Shown piece after piece: positions 16,132 through 23,544 of a stretch of 33,343 nt of DNA (within the stretch, counting starts at the first letter, position 1; the number at the start of each line of letters is the position of its first letter). The stretch spans positions 1 to 33,343 of the forward strand of contig JANYJP010000007.1 in assembly GCA_025358455.1 (NCBI GenBank), in the 5' to 3' direction. This stretch comes from Bacteroidales bacterium (GTDB taxonomy: Bacteria > Bacteroidota > Bacteroidia > Bacteroidales > VadinHA17). A model generated the notes under the pieces. That model did no database searches, was not told where the DNA came from, and was given only the letters and a program-made list of their open reading frames with translations. The position numbers and the translations under genes were made by a program.

Positions 16132-16209
16132 TATTCGAGATCAAAAAAATACGTAAATTTCAATTTAAACACTAAATCAAGGAATCATAAACAAATAACA
16201 CTTTTAATT

Positions 16210-17925
16210 ATGAAAAAATTCAGAAGCTATTTTATCCTTATCCTCGCGGCAGCTCTTTTATCAAGTTGCTCCGGCTTGAATAAGATGAAGAAAAACTCCA
16301 ACTTAGTTAAGTATGAGGTCACTCCAAAAGTTCTTGAAACACATGCTGGAATAATTACAGTAACAATAAAAGGTACATTCCCGGCCAAGTACTTTGATAA
16401 GAAAACCACAGTAACTGCTACTCCTGTTCTTACATATGCCGGAGGCGAAAAAGCTTTTGATAAAGCTCAGGTTCTTCAGGGCGAAAGTGTTACGGCTAAC
16501 AATAAAGTGATTACTTCTACAGGTGGAGATTTTACATACACTAGCACTATTCCTTATCAGGATGCCATGAAAATGTCAGAACTGGTATTAAGGATTAAAG
16601 CTGTCAGAGGTAAAAAGAGTCTTGATTTTGCCCAGGTTAAATTAGCTGACGGTGTAATTGCCACATCAACCCTGGTTGAGAAAGAAGGCAAACCTATAAG
16701 CTTGAAAGATAAATTTGTCAGAGTAAATCCTGAATCAAAGTTAGCTGATATTCACTATGAGATCAATAAATCAGATGTAAGCAGCAAGGAACTTAAAGCT
16801 GAAGATATTGCACTTCTTAAAGATTATATAAAAACTATCACTGCTGATCCAAATCGTCAGTTAAAAGGTGCTGTTGTCAGTTCTTATGCTTCACCTGATG
16901 GATCAATGAAAATAAATGAGCCCCTTTCACAAAAAAGAGGTGTGACTGCTGACAAATTCATCAAGAAGGAATTTGCTAAAGTTGAAGCTGCTAAAGCTGT
17001 GAATTTCTTTGAAGAAAAAACAACTCCTGAAGACTGGGACGGTTTTAAAACTGAAGTTGAGAAATCATCCATCCAGGACAAAGATCTTATCCTCCGTGTT
17101 CTGTCTATGTATTCTGACCCTGATGTACGCGAGAAAGAAATCAAGAACATGTCAGCTGCATTTGAAGCACTTAAAACAGACATCCTTCCAAGACTGAGAA
17201 GATCAAAGATGTTGGTTAATGCTGATGTAGTTGGACGTAGCGATGAGCAGATTGTTGCACAGATGAAATCTGATCCTAAAACATTAACTGTTGAGGAAAT
17301 GATGCGCGCAGGTGCACTGACTACAGATCTTAATGAACAACTTAAGTTCTATCAGGTAACTGCAGAAAACTTTCCTAAAGACTTCCGTGCTGCCAATAAT
17401 ATTGGTGTCACCTATATGGCCCTAGGAAAAACAGACGAAGCTATTGCCGCTTTTGAAAAAGCAAAAGCTATTGAGAATAATGATGTTATCAAAAACAACC
17501 TTGGTTTTGGCTCACTCGTAAAAGGTGATTTAGTTAAAGCTGAAGAGTATTTCAACTCTATGACTGCAGCAACTTCAGAATCTAAATGGGGTCTTGGCGT
17601 TATTGCAATAACCAAAGGTGAATATGACAAAGCAGTTAATTACTTTGGAACAGAGCCTTGTTTTAACCTGGCTTTGGCTCAATATCTGAAGGGTGATGTT
17701 GCAAAGGCAAAAGCTACTCTCGACAGCATGAAGGATCTCTGCAAATGCGGAAAACCATCGTACCTGAAAGCTGTTATCGGAGCACGTCTTGATGACAAAA
17801 ATTATATGCTTAACAATCTTAAAGAAGCTATAGCATTCAAACCTGAGTGGAAAGCTTATGCAAAAACTGATCTTGAATTTGCTAAGTTCTTCAACGATGA
17901 TACATTCAAATCAACTGTTCAGTAA
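16210..17925 (+). CDS. Outer-membrane-type lipoprotein with OmpA-like region and TPR repeats
   Basis: A 571-residue predicted lipoprotein. Residues 1-19 form a signal peptide ending in the lipobox LLSS-C, with Cys20 as the lipidated residue. Residues about 34-150 are beta-rich (MxVTIKGTFPAKYF-type). About 178-345 resembles an OmpA-like fold of the kind found in Bacteroidota envelope proteins: ADIHYEIN, then VVSSYASPDGS (222-232), LSQKRGVTADKFIKKEF (239-255), followed by an insertion with WDGFKTEVEKSSI and DPDVREKEIKNM. Residues about 385-555 contain TPR helices (DFRAANNIGVTYMALGKTDEAIAAFEKA and later copies). The in-frame ATG at 16129 is rejected because it would bury the signal peptide. The gene stands alone with a promoter and a strong terminator. 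A structural or scaffold role at the outer membrane is likely, but the exact function is unknown. Confidence 0.82.
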   Translation: MKKFRSYFILILAAALLSSCSGLNKMKKNSNLVKYEVTPKVLETHAGIITVTIKGTFPAKYFDKKTTVTATPVLTYAGGEKAFDKAQVLQGESVTANNKVITSTGGDFTYTSTIPYQDAMKMSELVLRIKAVRGKKSLDFAQVKLADGVIATSTLVEKEGKPISLKDKFVRVNPESKLADIHYEINKSDVSSKELKAEDIALLKDYIKTITADPNRQLKGAVVSSYASPDGSMKINEPLSQKRGVTADKFIKKEFAKVEAAKAVNFFEEKTTPEDWDGFKTEVEKSSIQDKDLILRVLSMYSDPDVREKEIKNMSAAFEALKTDILPRLRRSKMLVNADVVGRSDEQIVAQMKSDPKTLTVEEMMRAGALTTDLNEQLKFYQVTAENFPKDFRAANNIGVTYMALGKTDEAIAAFEKAKAIENNDVIKNNLGFGSLVKGDLVKAEEYFNSMTAATSESKWGLGVIAITKGEYDKAVNYFGTEPCFNLALAQYLKGDVAKAKATLDSMKDLCKCGKPSYLKAVIGARLDDKNYMLNNLKEAIAFKPEWKAYAKTDLEFAKFFNDDTFKSTVQ

Positions 17926-17943
17926 GAATTAATTATAAAGTAG

Positions 17944-17971
17944 AGGCCACTTGAGAAAGTGGCCTTTTTTA
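17944..17971 (+). terminator. Terminator of the OmpA/TPR lipoprotein gene
   Basis: AGGCCACTT (17944-17952) pairs perfectly with AAGTGGCCT (17957-17965) around a GAGA tetraloop, followed by a T-run. The tail overlaps the 3' end of the convergent methyltransferase gene. Confidence 0.9.
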
Positions 17972-18496
17972 TTTTAGCATTTTATTCAATTCCCATAACA
18001 CTATCCCAACACTTATTGCAATATTGAACGAATGCTTGGTCCCAAACTGGGGTATCTCAACACATGCATCACAAAGATTTATTATTTCCTGATCAACACC
18101 ATCTACTTCATGACCAAATATTAACGCATACTTTTCACCATTAACTATTTCCATGTTCTGCAACTCTACTGAACCCTCAGTCTGCTCAATACCGATGATC
18201 ATATACCCCTCGTTCCTGAGCTCTGTTACTGCATCAGAAGTATTTGCATAATGTTTCCATTCTACAGATTCAGTGGCTCCCAGAGCAGTCTTTTGTATTT
18301 CTCTATGTGGAGGTGTGGCAGTAATTCCGCATAGATAAATTGCCTTTACCAGAAAAGCATCGGCAGTCCTGAAAATTGAACCTACATTACTCTGACTCCT
18401 GACATTATCAAGAACAAGTACGAAAGGAGATTTTTCAGAATTCCTGAACTGTGCTACAGATTTTCGGTCAAGTTCACTGTTGAGAAGCTTACGCAT
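17969..18496 (-). CDS. TrmH/SpoU family RNA 2'-O-methyltransferase
   Basis: A 175-residue SPOUT-class enzyme that would transfer a methyl group from S-adenosylmethionine to a ribose 2'-OH in tRNA or rRNA. The three SpoU motifs are visible: motif 1 LDNVRSQSNVGSIFRTADAF (about 29-48), motif 2 ALIFGHEVDGVDQEII (about 123-138) and motif 3 VEIPQFGTKHSFNIAISVGI (about 146-165), which together form the trefoil knot. Motif 3 reads SFNIA where SLNVS or SLNVA is most usual. The protein is the short, catalytic-domain-only type, without the N-terminal RNA-binding domain of RlmB. The target RNA cannot be named. It converges on the lipoprotein gene and diverges from sucC. A 7/8 -7 match, TATTTTCG, at 18515-18508 would make the leader very short. 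Confidence 0.92.
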   Translation of the reverse strand: MRKLLNSELDRKSVAQFRNSEKSPFVLVLDNVRSQSNVGSIFRTADAFLVKAIYLCGITATPPHREIQKTALGATESVEWKHYANTSDAVTELRNEGYMIIGIEQTEGSVELQNMEIVNGEKYALIFGHEVDGVDQEIINLCDACVEIPQFGTKHSFNIAISVGIVLWELNKMLK

Positions 18497-18599
18497 TCTT
18501 TTTTGTGCGAAAATAACTAATTTATCTTTTAATTGTTATTATTTTGTAATCAATGAATTCCGGGGGTAAGAGTTGTCTACTTAATTTAACTTACATAGA

Positions 18600-19790
18600 A
18601 TGAACATTCATGAATTTCAGGGTAAGGCATTACTTAAATCCTATAATGTTGATATCCAGGAGGGATTTGTAGCAGAAACTCCTGATCAGGCAATTATGGT
18701 TGCAAAACAACTTAAGGAAAAATTCGGATCGGAATACTTTGTTATTAAAGCTCAGATACATGCCGGGGGAAGAGGAAAAGCAGGGGGTGTTAAACTGGCA
18801 AAATCAGTGGAAGATGCTGGTAAAATTGCCAGCCAGATTCTTGGTATGCAGCTTGTAACTCCCCAGACAGGTCCGGAGGGAAAAAAGGTCAATAAAGTTC
18901 TCATAGCACAGGATGTTTATTATAAAGGAGAATATCAAATTGAGGAGTTCTATATAAGTCTCCTTCTGAACAGGAATACCGGGAGAAATATTTTTATGTA
19001 TTCCACTGAAGGAGGAATGTCAATTGAAGAGGTCGCTGAAAAAACTCCCGAACTCATTTATACAGAAGATATAGCCCCTGGAATCGGTCTCCAGCCTTTC
19101 CAGGCACGTAATATCGCCTTTAAACTCAAATTAACCGGAACTGCCTTTAAAAACATGCTTAAGTTCCTTTCGGGATTATACGAAACTTTTATCGCTTGTG
19201 ATGCTCAATTACTCGAAATAAACCCGGTATTAAAAACCAGCGATAACCGGATACTTGCTGTCGATTGTAAACTTGTTCTTGATGATAATGCATTATTCAG
19301 GCAACCAGAACTTGCAGGGATGCGAGATACTAACGAGGAAGATCCTATTGACGTTGAAGCCGGCAGTTATAATCTCAATTTCGTTAAACTCGATGGAAAT
19401 GTTGGTTGTATGGTTAACGGGGCAGGCCTGGCTATGGCAACTATGGATATAATTAAACTATCAGGTGGGTCACCTGCAAATTTCCTGGATGTTGGTGGTG
19501 GCGCCAACCCTAAAACTGTTGAAGCAGGGTTTAGAATTATTCTCAAAGACCCTGCCGTGAAAGCAATTCTCATTAACATCTTTGGAGGTATTGTCAGATG
19601 CGATCGTGTAGCCACCGGGGTGGTAGAAGCTTATAAATCTATAGGAGAGATAAAAGTACCTGTTATAGTAAGACTGCAAGGGACCAATGCCGGTGAGGCG
19701 AAAACCATTATAGATAATTCCGGACTTGAAGTTTTTTCGGCAACCACCTTCAGGGAGGCAGCGGAACTGGTTACAAAAGTATTAAGTTAA
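18600..19790 (+). CDS. sucC: Succinate-CoA ligase (ADP-forming), beta subunit
   Basis: With the alpha subunit SucD it interconverts succinyl-CoA and succinate in the TCA cycle, conserving energy as ATP or GTP. The 396-residue length is typical. The ATP-grasp domain starts with [12 protein letters not shown] and contains [17 protein letters not shown] (about 52-68). The C-terminal CoA-ligase domain shows [26 protein letters not shown] and [19 protein letters not shown], all family hallmarks. The stop at 19790 is at the normal place. The expected partner sucD is not adjacent: the next gene, 62 nt on, encodes a DUF5715 protein, and the upstream neighbour is divergent. The alpha subunit must be encoded elsewhere if the complex works. 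Confidence 0.96.
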   Translation: MNIHEFQGKALLKSYNVDIQEGFVAETPDQAIMVAKQLKEKFGSEYFVIKAQIHAGGRGKAGGVKLAKSVEDAGKIASQILGMQLVTPQTGPEGKKVNKVLIAQDVYYKGEYQIEEFYISLLLNRNTGRNIFMYSTEGGMSIEEVAEKTPELIYTEDIAPGIGLQPFQARNIAFKLKLTGTAFKNMLKFLSGLYETFIACDAQLLEINPVLKTSDNRILAVDCKLVLDDNALFRQPELAGMRDTNEEDPIDVEAGSYNLNFVKLDGNVGCMVNGAGLAMATMDIIKLSGGSPANFLDVGGGANPKTVEAGFRIILKDPAVKAILINIFGGIVRCDRVATGVVEAYKSIGEIKVPVIVRLQGTNAGEAKTIIDNSGLEVFSATTFREAAELVTKVLS

Positions 19791-19852
19791 AAAGGCGGGA
19801 CATTCAATAATATTTATTTATTTTAAAATTCTGTCCTAATCAGGTTTTTGTA

Positions 19853-20542
19853 ATGGAATTTAATAAGGCTCGTCTTATTTTCTTTTTGAAGATATTCTCT
19901 GTAATTCTCATATCTGCAATAATTTATATTACTCTGAATAAAAAAGCCAGGAACCATCTTTTCCCTTATTTCAATACCCGCTGTCTGGAATATAAACAGA
20001 AAGATCTCAGCAGAAAACTTAATGACAGAATTGTAGATTATTCAGCAGCAGCTAAGCTAAGAGGAATAAAAGTATGCAGGAACGATAAAGATCTCAGGGA
20101 CAGGATTTCAAACGGCAAGTTGGTTAAAGTCAGGTCTGGTAACAGATATGTAGTTGACAGGATGACATATAGCATTCCATATATAACTAATGACAGTAAA
20201 AGGTTGCTCGACGAAATTGCCCTAAGGTTCAGAGAAAAGGTTTCAAAAAAGGGATTAAACGGAGTAAGATTTGTTATTACTTCAATGACAAGAAAAACAG
20301 AAAATGTGAAAAGCCTTAGAAAAACCAACAGAAATTCTTCTGAAAACAGCCCCCACCTTTATGGTAATGCATTCGACATTAGCTATAAAAGGATTACAGC
20401 ACGAAAGTGGATCCTGACCAATTGCGACAGGAAATTTTTAAAGGACGCTCTTGGAGAGGTAATATGGCAAATGAGAGAAGAAGGGAAATGCTGGGCTACT
20501 TATGAAAGGATGCAGAATTGTTTCCACATTGTAGAACGCTAG
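19853..20542 (+). CDS. DUF5715 family, LAS-type metallopeptidase-like membrane protein
   Basis: A 229-residue protein with one N-terminal membrane segment (about 9-27) and a periplasmic domain that resembles LAS (M15/VanY-type) peptidoglycan peptidases. The pattern FVITSMTRKTENVKSLRK (140-157) gives the conserved Arg of the fold. SPHLYGNAFDI (166-176) carries the zinc ligands His168 and Asp175 in the H-x6-D spacing, and CFHIV at the C-terminus supplies the third ligand His225. The Glu three residues before this last His, or the His two before it, that act as general base in VanX/VanY or HxH enzymes, are Asn222 and Cys223 here. It may therefore bind zinc without classic peptidase activity. It follows sucC by 62 nt in the same direction, possibly on one transcript. 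Confidence 0.75.
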   Translation: MEFNKARLIFFLKIFSVILISAIIYITLNKKARNHLFPYFNTRCLEYKQKDLSRKLNDRIVDYSAAAKLRGIKVCRNDKDLRDRISNGKLVKVRSGNRYVVDRMTYSIPYITNDSKRLLDEIALRFREKVSKKGLNGVRFVITSMTRKTENVKSLRKTNRNSSENSPHLYGNAFDISYKRITARKWILTNCDRKFLKDALGEVIWQMREEGKCWATYERMQNCFHIVER

Positions 20543-20560
20543 GTTCTTTAGCGTCTATTT
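20536..20560. terminator. Possible bidirectional terminator between convergent genes
   Basis: ACGCTA (20536-20541) pairs with TAGCGT (20549-20554) around GGTTCTT. It overlaps the DUF5715 stop codon and reaches the end of the convergent CDGSH gene. T-tracts are weak on both sides. Confidence 0.35.
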
Positions 20561-20746
20561 CTTATGTGAATCATCGCAAAAAGGCTTATTCGCCGATCTG
20601 CCGCACCTGCATAACAAAACCTCTCCCAGAGATTCTTCTTTATCTCTCTTCAGGTCTTTTAACAAAAAATTACCTGTTATCTTCAAAGGACCAAACTCAA
20701 TTATTTCGACTTTAGCCTGTGATTTGTTTTCACTGTTTAATTCCAT
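20555..20746 (-). CDS. Small CDGSH-type iron-sulfur protein
   Basis: A 63-residue protein beginning MELNSENKSQAKVEII. Its C-terminal CDGSH-type motif, CRCGRSANKPFCDDSHKK, provides three Cys and one His for a 2Fe-2S cluster of mitoNEET type. A longer frame opens at 20812, but that start lies inside the coding end of the upstream gene and adds residues unlike the family. The ATG at 20746 is chosen, 10 nt after the upstream stop. It is the second gene of a two-gene unit. Its body (VEIIEFGPLKITGNFLL ... CRCG) aligns with the C-terminal domain of the upstream protein (VKIMVDGPIVLKGSFTL ... CRCG), so the pair looks like a domain duplication on two polypeptides. Likely a small electron-transfer or cluster-transfer protein. 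The partner is unknown. Confidence 0.85.
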   Translation of the reverse strand: MELNSENKSQAKVEIIEFGPLKITGNFLLKDLKRDKEESLGEVLLCRCGRSANKPFCDDSHKK

Positions 20747-20756
20747 AAAAAAATAA

Positions 20757-21272
20757 TTATCCGTTAAATCCGATTTTTCTGTGTTGACCGTCACAGAAAG
20801 GCATGTGGTCACTTATTCCACAGCGGCAAATGGATATAAGGTTGTCATTCACTTCTTTTGTATTTCCATCATATGAAAGAGTAAAACTGCCCTTAAGTAC
20901 TATGGGACCGTCAACCATGATTTTAACTGAAACAGGATGTTCCTCTTTAACCGGTTCAATGATATTCATCAGTTCAGGCCTTCTGAACTTAATATGATTT
21001 ACCTGGTCCGTTCCAATAGTTGCATTTTTTTTATCATCATTCCACTTCCATGCGAGTGCTTCTGTAGGACATAAATTTACAACCTCAATTATCTTGTCTG
21101 TTGTGGATCCACTCATATCAACCCATGGCCTTCTGCTCGGATCAAATACTTCGATCAGTTCCCTGTAACAATACGATGCATGTACACAGGCAGCTGGTTT
21201 CCAATAGACTGTAATATCATCATTCCTGTATTTTCTACCTCCCGAAAACTGATTTTCCGCTCTGTCCATCAA
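20757..21272 (-). CDS. Fer4_19 mono-cluster plus CDGSH iron-sulfur protein
   Basis: A 171-residue protein combining two iron-sulfur modules. Residues about 18-77 form the divergent mono-cluster 4Fe-4S domain (Fer4_19) with CVHASYC (Cys29, His31, Cys35), a WVDM strand and VNLCPTEALAW (Cys68). Residues about 113-167 form a CDGSH domain with CRCGISDHMPFCDGQH (Cys149, Cys151, Cys160, His164) for a 2Fe-2S cluster. No signal peptide is visible, so it should be cytoplasmic. Either Met1 or Met2 could start the protein. The small CDGSH gene follows 10 nt downstream on the same strand. Such proteins are thought to act in redox or cluster handling, but no physiological reaction can be assigned from this sequence. 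Confidence 0.88.
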   Translation of the reverse strand: MMDRAENQFSGGRKYRNDDITVYWKPAACVHASYCYRELIEVFDPSRRPWVDMSGSTTDKIIEVVNLCPTEALAWKWNDDKKNATIGTDQVNHIKFRRPELMNIIEPVKEEHPVSVKIMVDGPIVLKGSFTLSYDGNTKEVNDNLISICRCGISDHMPFCDGQHRKIGFNG

Positions 21273-21566
21273 TTCAAACTTTTAATTCCCTATAATTAGT
21301 ATGGTAACTCAATTGATTTTCAACGTGTAAATTTAACGATTTTTATACATATGGTGCGTGAATAGCTTTAATGAAAATTTTATATTGATTCATATCATAT
21401 TTTAAATGAGTAAATTTCATTTATTTAGCGCCTGAATTAAAATTCAGCTTCAGGTTCACATTTTTAATGCGAACTGGAGATAATATTAGGAATGGGGATT
21501 TTTATTATTATCATGAATTGTTTTTTCGACAGAAGTGGATCTATTAAACCATACGGAATCTGATTT
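21273..21566. other. Gene-free spacer between the CDGSH genes and the histidine kinase
   Basis: No gene is seen. It contains a short perfect hairpin CTGAATT-AA-AATTCAG at 21432-21447 and a 7/8 -7 match, TAAATTTC, at 21411-21418, about 150 nt before the kinase ATG. Neither is strong evidence for a promoter or operator. Confidence 0.35.
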
Positions 21567-23432
21567 ATGATTAAAAGAAACTGCAACCTTGACCTAAAAA
21601 GAATTCATAGATATTTTTCAGGTTCTTCTATCTGCCCTTTATTATTTTTAATACCGGTTCAGGCATATTCTGGCGGCTTAAACACAACTGCACTATTATC
21701 CGGTTCCTTTATTAATCTGATTCTGACCTTACTTGTAACACTTATAGTTGTTTGCGCTGTAATTATTTATTTTTCGCTTAAACTTAAAAAAGTAAACAGG
21801 GAGCTTCAGGAAAGAAATAAACAATACCTTGAGATAAATGCTGACCTTCAGAAAACAAATTCTGAGCTGGGAAATCAAAAAGAAAACCTTGCAAAAGAAC
21901 ATTATGAGTCAGACAAGTTTTACGGTATGCTGGTTCAATCGGCAAATGATGGGATATCATTTTATGACAGAACCTGGAACCTGAAATATGCCAACTCCGC
22001 ATTTTATTCAATGATCGGCCTCGACATAAAAAGTTATACTTCTATTAACCCTGGTGGTCTGGTTCATCCTGATGATCATGATTACCAGTCAAAAAGAGTT
22101 CAGTCCCTTTTTAATAACGGTTTCTTTGAAAGCGAACTCAGACTCAGGCACAAAGACGGACATTACCTTAATCTGTCAACCAGATCAGTGACTGTCAGAA
22201 GCGATAGTGGCGAGGTTCTTGGGTCACTTACAATTTCGCGGGATATTACTAAGCTGAAACAGGAGCACGAAGATCTTATTAAGGCAACTTTTGATGCTGA
22301 AGCGAGCAGCAGGCTTAAGTCAAGTTTCCTGGCAAATATTTCACATGAAATCAGGACTCCGCTAAACAGCGTGGTTGGGTTTTCAAACCTGCTTCTTTCC
22401 GATGATATAACAAAGGAAGTCAGGGAAGAGTATATCGAACATATTAACCATAATAGTGAAAAATTGCTTCAGATTATTGGAGACATTATTGATTTATCGC
22501 GACTTGAGAGCTCCCAGATAGAAATTACATATGAAGAGACTTCCATCAACTCGATTGTCAATGAGGTTATTGAGGAGGCCAGGCAAATAATCAGGCGAAA
22601 TGAAAAATCCATAATTCTTAATGTTAAAAACCAGTTCGAATCCAACGGCGACCTGATATTTACTGACAGAATATGGCTTAAAAGAGTACTTAACCATCTA
22701 CTTGATAATGCTGTGAAATTTACCCTCGATGGATCAATAGAATTCTTATACCTTCTGGAAAATGAGAATATCGTATTTATAATTAAGGACACCGGGGTTG
22801 GCATAAATAAAGAAAACCTACTTCGTATCTTTGAAGAATTCCGTCAGGAGATTGATGGTCATCACAGACCCTTCGAAGGTTTGGGTGTAGGTTTAACTCT
22901 TGCAAAAGAGGTTGTTGAAAGAATGGGAGGAAGGATCTCTGTAAAATCAGAAAAAGGGGTCGGCTCCGAGTTTAGTTTTTCACTTCCATACAGGCCTGCC
23001 GGCAGTACAAAAGTTAAGGTAGCTTTATTAAATAATGATCAGTTGGTAAAACCTATTGACTGGAGTACGAAAAAATGTCTTCTTGTTGACGACAATATGG
23101 ACGTACTTATTTATCTGAACAGGATCCTTCTGGATACAGGGGTCTCAGTAGTTACTGCCCGATCAGGGTACGAGGCCCTTGAACTAATAAAATCCACACC
23201 TGATATTGATGTAGTTCTTCTCGACATGCAAATGCCCGGGATGAATGGCATAGAAGCGACAAAGCAGATCAGGCAAATCAGGAAAAACCTTCCTATTATT
23301 GCTCAGACTGCATTTATTTTTGAAGATGATAAAGATATTATTCTGGAGGCCGGCTGCGACGCCTGTCTGATTAAACCAATTAGAAAAGACCATTTGCTTA
23401 CAGTAATGTCAAGCTTCGTCAAATCGAACTAA
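21567..23432 (+). CDS. Hybrid sensor histidine kinase with PAS and receiver domains
   Basis: A 621-residue inner-membrane signalling kinase. Residues about 22-35 are hydrophobic and may be a signal peptide or first membrane segment, and about 47-71 form a clear membrane helix, leaving little or no periplasmic sensor domain. A coiled coil follows (73-113), then a PAS domain at about 115-230 (SANDGISFYDRTWNLKYAN ... SLTISRDIT). The HisKA domain has SHEIRTPLNSVVGF with phospho-acceptor His260. The HATPase domain shows the N box with Asn381, G1 DTGVGI (408-413) and G2 GLGVGLTLAK (438-447). A C-terminal receiver domain (about 503-617) has acidic Asp508/Asp509, phospho-acceptor Asp553 in LLDMQMPGMNG and Lys603. 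No DNA-binding output domain or adjacent response regulator is present, so the signal probably goes to an unlinked phosphotransfer partner. The ligand is unknown. Confidence 0.93.
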   Translation: MIKRNCNLDLKRIHRYFSGSSICPLLFLIPVQAYSGGLNTTALLSGSFINLILTLLVTLIVVCAVIIYFSLKLKKVNRELQERNKQYLEINADLQKTNSELGNQKENLAKEHYESDKFYGMLVQSANDGISFYDRTWNLKYANSAFYSMIGLDIKSYTSINPGGLVHPDDHDYQSKRVQSLFNNGFFESELRLRHKDGHYLNLSTRSVTVRSDSGEVLGSLTISRDITKLKQEHEDLIKATFDAEASSRLKSSFLANISHEIRTPLNSVVGFSNLLLSDDITKEVREEYIEHINHNSEKLLQIIGDIIDLSRLESSQIEITYEETSINSIVNEVIEEARQIIRRNEKSIILNVKNQFESNGDLIFTDRIWLKRVLNHLLDNAVKFTLDGSIEFLYLLENENIVFIIKDTGVGINKENLLRIFEEFRQEIDGHHRPFEGLGVGLTLAKEVVERMGGRISVKSEKGVGSEFSFSLPYRPAGSTKVKVALLNNDQLVKPIDWSTKKCLLVDDNMDVLIYLNRILLDTGVSVVTARSGYEALELIKSTPDIDVVLLDMQMPGMNGIEATKQIRQIRKNLPIIAQTAFIFEDDKDIILEAGCDACLIKPIRKDHLLTVMSSFVKSN

Positions 23433-23544
23433 ACTTCGTCATTTTACTTCGCACTAATACCTCATTGGATATTTACCTCACCCCAACTCCTCTACTTTAG
23501 TGGCAAACAAAAATTTATCCTTATTTTGTGTTGCGATTTAAGAG

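Larger units (their letters stand above)
15813..16209. other. Gene-free spacer before the OmpA/TPR lipoprotein gene
   Basis: No plausible gene on either strand. It contains a 12-bp perfect palindrome ATCAGATCTGAT at 15929-15940, a hairpin at 15961-15982 listed as a possible terminator, and the lipoprotein promoter near its right end. The remainder is plain AT-rich DNA. Confidence 0.5.

Noticed and set aside
19853-20542. Degenerate or replaced sucD
   Set aside because: The sequence has no CoA-binding or SucD signature. It is a complete DUF5715-type protein with a membrane anchor.
20747-20812. Longer start for the small CDGSH gene
   Set aside because: It would lie within the coding end of the upstream Fer4_19-CDGSH gene. 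The ATG at 20746 gives a family-like 63-residue protein 10 nt downstream.
22469-22804. 111-codon minus-strand frame opposite the histidine kinase
   Set aside because: It mirrors the HisKA/HATPase region and looks like a shadow.
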